Shown in pieces: positions 1 to 5,593 of a stretch of DNA of 5,985 nucleotides. Position 1 is the first letter of the stretch, and each line of letters opens with the position of its first letter. The stretch covers positions 1-5,985 of the forward strand of contig CAYRAI010000070.1 of assembly GCA_964422205.1 (NCBI GenBank). Direction: 5' to 3'. Source of the stretch: CAZNYN01 sp964422205. Its GTDB lineage: Bacteria > Synergistota > Synergistia > Synergistales > Synergistaceae. The translations under genes and the position numbers were made by a program. The notes under the pieces are model-generated. The model was not told where the DNA came from. It saw only the letters and a program-made list of their open reading frames with translations, and ran no database searches.

Positions 1-54
1 GTCTCGGATGTTTATTTAATATTTAATATGGGAAAATATCATTAATAACAAAAA

Positions 55-612
55 TTAAAAAACATTATGGAAAGATTCAAGCTTTTTAATTTCTTCTTTT
101 GTCTTTGTTTTGAGCTGTGCACCGAACTCCCAGGGGAATACAGTCTGGAACCAGCGGTTCATGCAGTTGACGTAATTCTGCCAGCTCCAAATTAGATCCC
201 AAAACTCTTCTTTTGTCTTTATTGAGTCATAAGAATCCAAAATATCGTTAGCAAACTGGCTGAACTTCGGAAGGTTCATCCATGGTGCAGGACACTTTGA
301 ATCTGGGCCCTGCTGGTCTCCCATAAGGCGCGCCATATGTATGTTTATATACTTCCATATACGCTTGCAGTGCTCCAATGTGAAAAGGTCATCTTTCAAA
401 GCCTGCTGAATTGCAGGAGCAGCTGTCCACCAGCCCATAGCTTGTGTATCACAGACAAGGAAGAATAGGTTGCCTAGATACTGCCCGTCTGTGCCTGCTC
501 CGCTTGGGAAAACACCGTTTTTGCTCATTGTTACTTCGATAGGTTCATCCAGCCAATTTTTGTCTATTTCGCGCTCTATTTCGTCTTTAACTTCCTGCCA
601 ATGCTTTGCCAT
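55..612 (-). CDS. A2: Trp-rich helical protein, putative C-terminal half of a split cucumopine-synthase-like enzyme
   Basis: A 185-aa soluble protein with no signal peptide or membrane segment. Its conserved blocks, judged by comparison with paralogue B2 (4748-5311), are FPSGAGTDGQ (35-44), DTQAMGWWTAAPAIQQA (55-71), a GP..KCPAPW segment (102-111), the Trp-rich helix 137-156 (W138, W142, W144, W154) and VFPWE (158-162). Identity to B2 is about 72 % over the first 170 residues without gaps; the tails diverge. The ATG lies 7 nt after the A1 stop, with AAAGGGG in the end of A1 as ribosome site, so the two are almost certainly co-translated. From memory, cucumopine/mikimopine synthases carry a C-terminal helical-bundle domain of about this size behind a cyclophilin-like domain. 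That family link is a recollection, not a search result. A partner subunit of A1 with another reaction is the main alternative. No terminator is visible in bases 1-54. Confidence 0.85.
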   Translation of the reverse strand: MAKHWQEVKDEIEREIDKNWLDEPIEVTMSKNGVFPSGAGTDGQYLGNLFFLVCDTQAMGWWTAAPAIQQALKDDLFTLEHCKRIWKYINIHMARLMGDQQGPDSKCPAPWMNLPKFSQFANDILDSYDSIKTKEEFWDLIWSWQNYVNCMNRWFQTVFPWEFGAQLKTKTKEEIKKLESFHNVF

Positions 613-619
613 AACAGAA

Positions 620-1078
620 CTACCCCTTTCTCCTCATTATTGTTGTGGATGGAACATGGAGATACATCTGAATGTTCCAGACCTCGTGTCCTGCTTTGTA
701 TAGTTTATCGATGTCTTCTTCAACAACCTGAGCAACGAAAGTTCCTGATGCAACAAGAGGTTCTGTTATGTGTTCGCCGTAAATAATACCGCATTCATAG
801 CCGGAGAATAATATCATTCCGGGAAGCATATCGCAGTAGAGTCTCTTTACCTTGCTAAGGTTTGCCACCTGGAAGCCGATTTCTACAGGGTGATATGCCG
901 GTCTAGGACGAGCGTCAAAGAAGCAGCCTGTAGATAGCGTATGACAATTAACCATCTTCACCGGTTCTTCAAGCAAATCCCAGAGGCGCTGTGACATTAC
1001 CGGTTCTTCCGTGTCGTTCAAAACGGCTGTAACTGTGATACCTGTTTCCGGAAATTCAATTTCGATCTTTCTCTCCAT
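620..1078 (-). CDS. A1: cyclophilin-like (DUF3830-type) protein, putative N-terminal half of a split cucumopine-synthase-like enzyme
   Basis: A 152-aa cytoplasmic protein. The pattern resembles the DUF3830/cyclophilin-like fold: a beta-rich N-terminus (IEIEFPETGITVTAVL, 5-20), a helix with the EEP...W.LL motif (24-36), the NCHTLSTG block (44-51), DARPRP (55-60), LPGMILFSGYE (85-95), YGEHITEPL (100-108), and a D..KLYKAG...VW end (122-134). It aligns without gaps to B1 (4284-4742) at about 93/152 identical residues. H46, R57, R59, E102 and H103 are invariant polar residues between the copies and candidate active-site residues (inference). The ATG is preceded by CGGAGGG at good spacing. It sits 57 nt behind the transporter stop and 7 nt before A2. 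In cucumopine/mikimopine synthase (L-histidine plus 2-oxoglutarate, Pictet-Spengler type) a domain of this fold is N-terminal; the assignment here is inferred from architecture and length. Confidence 0.85.
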   Translation of the reverse strand: MERKIEIEFPETGITVTAVLNDTEEPVMSQRLWDLLEEPVKMVNCHTLSTGCFFDARPRPAYHPVEIGFQVANLSKVKRLYCDMLPGMILFSGYECGIIYGEHITEPLVASGTFVAQVVEEDIDKLYKAGHEVWNIQMYLHVPSTTIMRRKG

Positions 1079-1102
1079 TTTGTATCCCTCCGTTTTATTA
1101 TT

Positions 1103-1124
1103 AAGAGCATGAAATAATGCTCTT
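1103..1124 (-). promoter_or_regulatory. Intercistronic stem-loop between transporter and A1
   Basis: AAGAGCAT (1103-1110) and ATGCTCTT (1117-1124) form a perfect 8-bp stem with a 6-nt loop. It lies 11 nt past the transporter stop codon and before the A1 ribosome site (CGGAGGG). No T-run follows on the minus strand, so it is not a canonical terminator. It more likely protects or marks a processing end of the transporter message, allowing different levels of transporter and enzyme from one transcript (inference). Confidence 0.5.
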
Positions 1125-1135
1125 GTTGAAACCTT

Positions 1136-2647
1136 TTAATTAATATTCGCTGTGTGGACTACCTTTTCTCCAAACTTTGAGCTGACTACAGTAAATGTGA
1201 GCAGCATGATAACTATGGCAAGAGGCATAAGGAGGAACGGGTTCTGGGTGAAACCTGCGACTATAAAAGTGCAGAATGATGCAAAAGCCGCTATCAGTGC
1301 GTATGGGAGCTGAGTTCTGGCATGGTCCACAGTATCACATCCCGCCCCCATAGAAGATAAAATAGATGTATCTGAAATTGGTGAACAGTGGTCTCCGAAA
1401 AGCCCTCCTGCAACAGCGGCGGAAATTACAACGATTAGCGGCGCATCTGCATGTATTGCGAGAGGAATCGCAAGAGGTATTATCAGAGCCTGAGTTCCGT
1501 TTGCAGAGCCTGTAGCAAATGAAATGCCCACTGCTATAAGGAATACAAGTGCTGCAAGCATTGACGACGGTATTACGGACAAAGTAACTCTTGCAAGATA
1601 TTTTGCTGTTCCCATCTCTCCGCATAAGCTTCCAAGCCCAAAAGCCGCTATCAGCATTATCAGAACAGGCATTATGTTTTTGCACCCAGATATTACAGAT
1701 TCTATTGCCTGGCCTGTAGTCATTATTTTCTTTGATACAACCATAAAGATACATGCTAGCGTTCCGAGGAAATATGCGCTTGCCAGCGAGATTCTGAACT
1801 TATCACTGCCCATATTCGGGAATCCAAAACTCATAAACATTCCGACAAGAACTATTGAAAGGACAAGGAAGGGGATTAGTGCCACAGATGCCGAAGATTC
1901 TCGCTTTTCTATCTGCTTTTCGAGTTCCGATTTGCCTTCTTCCAGAACATTTATTCTGGCAACAGCTTTTTTCTCAAGCGGGAGCATCGGGCCAAACTCT
2001 CTCTTGCTCAGAATTACAAGAGGAACCATCAGAACAGCCAGAAGTGTGTAAAACTGATATGGAAGAGTTGCTACGTATGCGCTAAAAGCATCCATTGCAA
2101 GGCCGTTCTCCTTCATTGAGGCTTCTATAAAGCCGCCAATGAGAACGCCCCAGCTCGTTATCGGCACAAGCATACACACGGGAGAGGCTGTACTGTCAAC
2201 GATATAAGCAAGTTTTTCTCTTGAAACATTCAGTCTGTCCGCAACCGGACGAAATATAGGACCGAGAATCAGGCAGTTTGCCGAGTCAGAGAAGAAGAGA
2301 CAGAGACCGCCAAGCCATACTGCAAGCTGCACTTTTATTCTGTCTCCGATAACAACAGATAATTTCCGCGTAAGAGCTTCAAGCCCACCTGATGCTTCAA
2401 GAATAGAAACAAATCCGCCAATGATTGTCATTAATATAATTAGTTCCGCGGCCCACGCACTTGTCAGCTGCGAAAAAATATATTTAGACCAGAAATTAAC
2501 CAGCGCAGTATAGGGATTGCCGCCTGCCGCAATCAATGCGCCTACCATCAAACTTGTGAAGAGGGAGAGAATAACATCCTTAGTTTTAAATGCCAAAAAA
2601 ATTGCCAAAATAGGTGGAATAATAGATAAGAAGCCATAATCGTTCAT
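1136..2647 (-). CDS. NhaC-family Na+-coupled antiporter/amino-acid transporter
   Basis: A 503-aa polytopic inner-membrane carrier of the NhaC family (Na_H_antiporter domain), near the usual family length. The diagnostic motif GDHCSPISDTSILSS is at 418-432, followed by DHARTQLPYAL (441-451). A related block in the first half (DSANCLILGPIFRPVADRL, 121-139, and DSTASPVCMLVPITSWG, 151-167) reflects the two-fold repeat of this fold. A hydrophilic central loop spans about 214-252. Hydrophobic helices run from residue 5 to about 490. NhaC relatives include true Na+/H+ antiporters, MleN-type malate/lactate exchangers and amino-acid carriers, so the substrate cannot be read from sequence. Co-transcription with A1/A2 suggests it carries their substrate or product. 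The ATG overlaps a TAA (TAATG), with AAAGGGG about 10 nt upstream, slightly long spacing. The leader upstream is interrupted by the assembly gap. Confidence 0.93.
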   Translation of the reverse strand: MNDYGFLSIIPPILAIFLAFKTKDVILSLFTSLMVGALIAAGGNPYTALVNFWSKYIFSQLTSAWAAELIILMTIIGGFVSILEASGGLEALTRKLSVVIGDRIKVQLAVWLGGLCLFFSDSANCLILGPIFRPVADRLNVSREKLAYIVDSTASPVCMLVPITSWGVLIGGFIEASMKENGLAMDAFSAYVATLPYQFYTLLAVLMVPLVILSKREFGPMLPLEKKAVARINVLEEGKSELEKQIEKRESSASVALIPFLVLSIVLVGMFMSFGFPNMGSDKFRISLASAYFLGTLACIFMVVSKKIMTTGQAIESVISGCKNIMPVLIMLIAAFGLGSLCGEMGTAKYLARVTLSVIPSSMLAALVFLIAVGISFATGSANGTQALIIPLAIPLAIHADAPLIVVISAAVAGGLFGDHCSPISDTSILSSMGAGCDTVDHARTQLPYALIAAFASFCTFIVAGFTQNPFLLMPLAIVIMLLTFTVVSSKFGEKVVHTANIN

Positions 2648-2699
2648 TACGAGATTACCCCTTTCTTATTTTGAGTTCCAAAGAGCATTTTTACTAGAA

Positions 2700-2799
2700 N
2701 NNNNNNNNNNNNNNNNNNNNNNNNNNNNNNNNNNNNNNNNNNNNNNNNNNNNNNNNNNNNNNNNNNNNNNNNNNNNNNNNNNNNNNNNNNNNNNNNNNN
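2700..2799. other. Assembly gap (100 N)
   Basis: Exactly 100 unknown bases, the usual placeholder for a scaffold gap of unknown true size. It falls between the promoter/operators (2801-2853) and the transporter start (2647). The real leader may be longer or shorter than drawn and could hold one or more genes or an RNA element. The 53 readable bases between gap and transporter have one reading frame ending in TAA at the transporter ATG, so the tail of a lost upstream gene cannot be excluded. Translations running through the N run are not evidence of coding. Confidence 0.97.
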
Positions 2800-2800
2800 A

Positions 2801-2824
2801 TTGTGTACGATATCGTGTACGATA
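2801..2824. promoter_or_regulatory. Tandem GntR-type operators of the transporter-A1-A2 operon
   Basis: Two adjacent copies of a 10-bp motif: TTGTGTACGA (2801-2810) and TCGTGTACGA (2813-2822). The second lies in a perfect inverted repeat, TATCGT-gt-ACGATA (2811-2824). Both fit the TNGTNNACNA pattern typical of FadR/FCD-subfamily GntR operators. Their centres are 12 bp apart, and they begin immediately downstream of the -10 box, covering the expected transcription start. This position suits a repressor blocking initiation. The likely ligand-binding regulator is the neighbouring FCD protein (2997-3671); that pairing is inferred from proximity and motif class. Confidence 0.75.
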
Positions 2825-2853
2825 TTTATACAGTAAGATCTTTCCTTTGTCAA
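2825..2853 (-). promoter_or_regulatory. Sigma70-type promoter of the transporter-A1-A2 operon
   Basis: On the minus strand, TTGACA (-35, at 2848-2853) is followed after exactly 17 nt by TATAAA (-10, at 2825-2830): a full-consensus -35 and five of six in the -10. The expected start is near 2818, inside the downstream operator palindrome. A promoter this strong with operators at +1 implies tight repression when the effector is absent. Confidence 0.8.
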
Positions 2854-2884
2854 TATCTTTTCTAAATATTCTCAGAAGTTCAAA

Positions 2885-2925
2885 AAGGACCTCACAGGCA
2901 GTGCAATCATTCCTGTGAGGTCCTT
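2885..2925 (-). terminator. Rho-independent terminator of the GntR gene
   Basis: A perfect 14-bp stem (AAGGACCTCACAGG 2885-2898 with its complement 2912-2925) with a 13-nt loop. On the minus strand it is followed by a T-run (five Ts counting the last stem bases). It lies about 70 nt after the regulator stop and about 30 nt before the -35 box of the transporter promoter, separating the two same-strand units. Confidence 0.85.
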
Positions 2926-2950
2926 ATATTAGTTATATTTTGCGTGTGTA

Positions 2951-2978
2951 AGGCCTTACCTTAGAAGGCCTATTTTTT
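2951..2978 (+). terminator. Plus-strand terminator-like hairpin
   Basis: AGGCCTT (2951-2957) and AAGGCCT (2965-2971) pair around a 7-nt loop. On the plus strand six Ts follow (2973-2978). No plus-strand gene ends here, so it may stop antisense transcription entering the 3' end of the regulator gene, or add to the minus-strand terminator as a plain hairpin. In the minus direction it lacks a T-run. Confidence 0.5.
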
Positions 2979-2996
2979 CGGAATTTTATAATATTC

Positions 2997-3671
2997 TTAT
3001 TGAGGATACCATTTGTTCTGAGTAAGCATATTGTAAGTGGAGGCTATGTGCTCTTTCATTACAGCTTCCGCTTCATCTGGGTTCTTATCCTTTATTGCAG
3101 TAAAGAGTCTTGCGTGTTGAGATGGACTTTTAAAATTTTCTAAGTACGAGGTGTTTTCCGATCCTCTGCTCATATAAAAGTTGTCAAAGAAGAACAAATA
3201 AAGCTGGCAACGCCAAGTGACTTGCTTCACGGAGTGAAGGAAGTAGTTATTTCCTGATATCGTCACTGTCAGTGTGTGCATCTTCTCATTGATAATGTGG
3301 AGCTCTCCTGCCTTACTGCGCAGGCATGTATTTTCCTCTTCTATCAAGGAATCTATCTCATCTTTATACGCAGGTGTGTAGTTTATCGCAGCTTCTCTAG
3401 CGCATGCAGGCTCAACAAGAGTGCGGAAGTCAAAAAGATAGTCGAGATCGCGCCTTGACAGGTTTGGGACGGAACAGCCTTTATTTAAGGTACAGTCAAG
3501 CAGCCCGTCCGATATGAGCCGCTTTAAGGCATTCCTGACAGGTGTCCTGCTCATGCACAGTTTTTCAGCGATCTGGGACTCGACAACAGCCGAGCCGGGT
3601 GGATACTGATGCATGATAATCATATTTATAATTTCATTATATGCAGTTTCCTCTGCCGATTGTGAAGACAT
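2997..3671 (-). CDS. GntR-family regulator, FCD (FadR) subfamily
   Basis: A 224-aa cytoplasmic DNA-binding protein, typical length for the subfamily. The winged helix spans about 5-70, with the recognition motif QIAEKLCMSRTPVRNALKRL (33-52) and a wing near GLLDCTLNKGCSVP. The all-helical FCD effector domain spans about 75-215. The FCD metal-site pattern is visible as N128-x3-H132 (usually Asp-x3-His), H186 (QHARLF) and H208 (EHIAS); the first ligand is Asn here, worth noting. The start at 3671 is chosen because GGAGGGG lies at ideal spacing; a possible ATG 66 nt further upstream (3737) has no such site and gives a non-family extension. FCD regulators usually bind carboxylic acids or amino-acid-like effectors. 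Operators matching the family pattern occur at 2801-2822, 4218-4227 and 5594-5603, making it the likely local repressor or activator (inference). Confidence 0.92.
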   Translation of the reverse strand: MSSQSAEETAYNEIINMIIMHQYPPGSAVVESQIAEKLCMSRTPVRNALKRLISDGLLDCTLNKGCSVPNLSRRDLDYLFDFRTLVEPACAREAAINYTPAYKDEIDSLIEEENTCLRSKAGELHIINEKMHTLTVTISGNNYFLHSVKQVTWRCQLYLFFFDNFYMSRGSENTSYLENFKSPSQHARLFTAIKDKNPDEAEAVMKEHIASTYNMLTQNKWYPQ

Positions 3672-3729
3672 ATAACCCCTCCAGGCGAATGTGTATGCTT
3701 TTGCAGATAATGATACCACAAACGTGATT

Positions 3730-3739
3730 TTGCACACGA
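3730..3739. promoter_or_regulatory. Possible degenerate operator upstream of the GntR gene
   Basis: TTGCACACGA matches TNGTNNACNA at all but one defined base. Read on the minus strand, ATCGTGT is identical to part of the operator at 2811-2824. It lies about 60 nt upstream of the regulator start, where autoregulation would be expected. No convincing -35/-10 pair was seen nearby; a TATCAT element lies closer to the gene without a good -35. Confidence 0.3.
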
Positions 3740-3758
3740 TGCAAACTGTAAAACTTAA

Positions 3759-4106
3759 TCTGAAGTCCCTCCTGTGTTATCTCGGAATGGCTTCTACAAA
3801 TTTCACGGTTTTAAGGACAAGGTGCAAGTCCTAGAAAATAATATATCCAGTGGTGATGCTGAGCTCAAATCCAGTCTTTTGAGCTGGGGCGTTTGAAATG
3901 TCCTGAAATTTTAAACGATACTGCCCTCCCATCAGAAGCCGCAGCTGAAGACGGAGCATGACCGTGAACCACATAACTGTGCATTAACGCCTGCCGAAAA
4001 GAAAGAGTATGACACCGCCGAACTCGAGAGTCGGCAAACGAAACTCTTGGCTGCGACACAACCGCACACAGCCTGCAAAAACTCCCATAACACAAAAATA
4101 AAATAA
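3759..4106 (+). pseudogene. Possible decayed gene remnant, family unknown
   Basis: No intact ORF, but three coding-like stretches follow one another on the plus strand. Frame 0, 3759-3893, gives ...NGFYKFHGFKDKVQVLE... and stops at TGA 3894. A second frame, about 3896-3958, gives ...PEILNDTALPSEAAAEDGA and stops at TGA 3959. Frame 0 again, 3915-4103, gives ...LTPAEKKEYDTAELESRQ... and stops at TAA 4104. The frame moves out and back, as with a pair of small indels. Composition looks protein-like rather than random. I do not recognise the family, and no start codon with a ribosome site was seen. It may instead be ordinary intergenic DNA; overlapping minus-strand ORFs in 3865-4123 look like shadows. 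Confidence 0.25.
3862..3885. repeat. Perfect 8-bp inverted repeat (hairpin)
   Basis: AGCTCAAA (3862-3869) and TTTGAGCT (3878-3885) pair around an 8-nt loop. No T-run follows on either side, so it is not a standard terminator. It lies in the region without an intact gene between the regulator and the B unit. Function unknown. Confidence 0.4.
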
Positions 4107-4172
4107 GATAAAGCAGCCGACATTGTAAAACAAACCTTAATGCTCTCCGTACAGCGGAACGATAATTGCCTG

Positions 4173-4201
4173 TTGACTTTTGTACATAATGGCGCTATCC
4201 T
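4173..4201 (+). promoter_or_regulatory. Promoter of the B1-B2 unit
   Basis: TTGACT (-35, 4173-4178), a 17-nt spacer and TATCCT (-10, 4196-4201): five of six and four of six consensus bases. The expected start is near 4208, about 75 nt before the B1 ATG. The -10 is weaker than that of the A operon, suggesting lower basal output. Confidence 0.65.
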
Positions 4202-4216
4202 CTAATCGAACACTTT

Positions 4217-4229
4217 ATTGTGTACGATA
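4217..4229. promoter_or_regulatory. GntR-type operator of the B1-B2 unit
   Basis: ATTGTGTACGATA is identical over 13 bases to 2800-2812 at the A operon. Its core TTGTGTACGA (4218-4227) fits TNGTNNACNA. It is centred about 15 nt downstream of the expected start, again a roadblock position. A further imperfect palindrome with core CGTACG lies at 4239-4253 and may be a second, weaker half of the site. Confidence 0.7.
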
Positions 4230-4283
4230 AATAAGTATTTACACGTACGGTAATCCGAAAACTTTATTAACGGAGGTATAGGC

Positions 4284-4742
4284 ATGAGTAAGTACATTGA
4301 AGTAGAAATTCCTGAAGCAAAAATTACTGTGACCGCGCTTCTCAATGAAGCAGAAGAACCCGAAATGTGCGAACGTTTTTGGGAACTTTTAAAGGAGCCG
4401 CTTAAAGGGATGAACTGCCACACCCTTTCAACCGGGTGTTTATTTGACGCTAGACCGAGGCCGCCGCGCCACCCTGTCAAGATAGGCTTTCAAGCATCGG
4501 GAATAGGCAAGACAAAAAAACTATATTCGGAGCTTGACCCCGGGATGCTCCTCTATTCGGGATACGAAGTGACAATATGCTACGGCGAACACATCACAGA
4601 ACCCCTTATGGCATCGGGTTCATGCATAGCGACAGTCATACCGGAGGACTTGGACAAATTCTACAAGGCCGGCAAATTTGTATGGGATATCCAGTCATGT
4701 GTGCATAGCACAACCACAACAATATTCAGGAGAAAGGCGTGA
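4284..4742 (+). CDS. B1: cyclophilin-like (DUF3830-type) protein, paralogue of A1
   Basis: A 152-aa protein aligning end to end without gaps to A1, about 61 % identical. Conserved are the TVTA.LN strand (15-21), NCHTLSTG (44-51), DARPRP (55-60), PGM.L.SGYE (86-95), YGEHITEPL (100-108), and ED.DK.YKAG...VW (121-134). The ATG at 4284 has GGAGGT six nt upstream, and the leader carries the shared operator. It is followed directly by B2, with its TGA reaching the B2 start region. Unlike the A copy, this unit has no transporter of its own. Differences cluster at 70-76, 82-85 and the C-terminal strand (137-146), which could alter substrate choice or partner contact. Proposed as the N-terminal half of a split cucumopine-synthase-like enzyme; the fold assignment is firmer than the reaction. 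Confidence 0.87.
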   Translation: MSKYIEVEIPEAKITVTALLNEAEEPEMCERFWELLKEPLKGMNCHTLSTGCLFDARPRPPRHPVKIGFQASGIGKTKKLYSELDPGMLLYSGYEVTICYGEHITEPLMASGSCIATVIPEDLDKFYKAGKFVWDIQSCVHSTTTTIFRRKA

Positions 4743-4747
4743 TAGCC

Positions 4748-5311
4748 ATGTCCAAACATTGGAGTGCCGTAAAAGACGCAATAGAGAACGAAATTGATAA
4801 AACATGGTGGACAGAACCGCTTGAAGTCACAATGAGCAGAAATCTGGTTTTCCCAAGCGGAGCGGGAACAGACGGACAGTGCATGGGAAATCTCTTTTTC
4901 CTTGTAAGCGATACTCAGGCTATGGGCTGGTGGACAGCAGCACCCGCAATTCAGCAGGCAATAAAGGATCCGGAGATGTCATTGGAAACATGCAAAAAAA
5001 TGTGGGTATATATAAACAAGCACATGTGCCATCTCATGGGTGATTCCACAGGCCCCGGCACGAAGTGCCCCGCACCATGGCTCAACCTGCCTAAGTTTAC
5101 TGAATTCTGTGACGATATAATCGACAGTTTTGAAACTATCGAGACAAAAGATGATTTCTGGGATCTGATATGGAGCTGGCAGAACTACGTAAACTGCATG
5201 AACCGCTGGTTCCAGAACGTATTCCCCTGGGAACTCGGACTGCAGCTTAAAAGACAGGACGCTAAGAGGCTTGAGCTTCTCACGGAATATAATAAGGCGT
5301 GGGGAAAATAG
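4748..5311 (+). CDS. B2: Trp-rich helical protein, paralogue of A2
   Basis: A 187-aa protein about 72 % identical to A2 over 170 residues, sharing FPSGAGTDGQ (35-44), DTQAMGWWTAAPAIQQA (55-71), KCPAPW (106-111), the Trp helix 137-156 and VFPWE (158-162). The start is uncertain. ATG 4748 matches the A2 N-terminus exactly (M-[AS]-K-H-W). A GTG at 4739, overlapping the B1 stop (GTGA), has better spacing from AGGAG and would add three residues. I choose 4748 on homology. The C-terminal 17 residues differ from A2 and are slightly longer. Tight coupling to B1 implies a fixed ratio of the two products, as expected for a two-subunit enzyme equivalent to a single fused protein. No transmembrane segments or known catalytic motif from another family were seen. 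Confidence 0.86.
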   Translation: MSKHWSAVKDAIENEIDKTWWTEPLEVTMSRNLVFPSGAGTDGQCMGNLFFLVSDTQAMGWWTAAPAIQQAIKDPEMSLETCKKMWVYINKHMCHLMGDSTGPGTKCPAPWLNLPKFTEFCDDIIDSFETIETKDDFWDLIWSWQNYVNCMNRWFQNVFPWELGLQLKRQDAKRLELLTEYNKAWGK

Positions 5312-5343
5312 AAATATACCAAAAGCCCTTTTAAGCATACTAT

Positions 5344-5396
5344 AAACCTCCATATCGGCTTTATTTACATCAGCCGACTTGGAGGTTTTTGTTTTT
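5344..5396 (+). terminator. Rho-independent terminator of the B1-B2 unit
   Basis: AAACCTCCA (5344-5352) pairs with TGGAGGTTT (5380-5388). After a two-base mismatch TCGGCT pairs with AGCCGA, around an 11-nt loop. Two runs of five Ts follow (5386-5390 and 5392-5396). It lies about 30 nt after the B2 stop and closes the unit before the EamA gene. Confidence 0.9.
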
Positions 5397-5593
5397 ATGC
5401 ACATGTAACCATATTTCTGTAAGAGTAAATTTTAGCCTCTTGTGGTAATTTTTCTTGCATGATGCTGCTTTGCACTGCTGTGTCCGCGTTTTACTCCGCA
5501 TCAAGGGCGTGATATGAAATTTTGCATGTCATTATGTTGTTGCGGGATTAAATTTTTTTGTGGAATATCTTCAGATTCCTCTTTATCGTCAGA
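5397..5593. other. Intergenic stretch without recognised features
   Basis: AT-rich DNA between the B-unit terminator and the operator-like site of the EamA gene. No coding frame with a start and ribosome site, tRNA, convincing riboswitch pattern or repeat was seen on either strand. Confidence 0.5.

Noticed and set aside
1335..2085. ORFs of 139, 175 and 76 codons overlapping the transporter gene in other frames
   Set aside because: The products are not family-like, and the transporter frame has full-length homologous motifs; these are shadows.
2647..2853. A 68-codon minus-strand frame running through the N block into the promoter region
   Set aside because: Half of it is unknown bases and its start lies inside the operators and promoter; only the possibility of a lost gene in the gap is kept.
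3672..3737. Upstream extension of the GntR protein by 22 residues
   Set aside because: No ribosome site at 3737, whereas GGAGGGG precedes ATG 3671; the extra residues lie before the normal family start.
3813..3833. GGTGCAAGTCC, reminiscent of a motif in some group II introns
   Set aside because: No 5' GTGYG boundary, domain V hairpin or reverse transcriptase nearby; chance match.
3865..4123. Two overlapping minus-strand ORFs of 76 and 63 codons
   Set aside because: Cys/Ser/Arg-rich low-complexity products with no convincing ribosome site or recognisable domain.
4979..5404. 141-codon minus-strand ORF opposite B2
   Set aside because: It runs through the terminator and is antisense to a gene with a clear paralogue; shadow.
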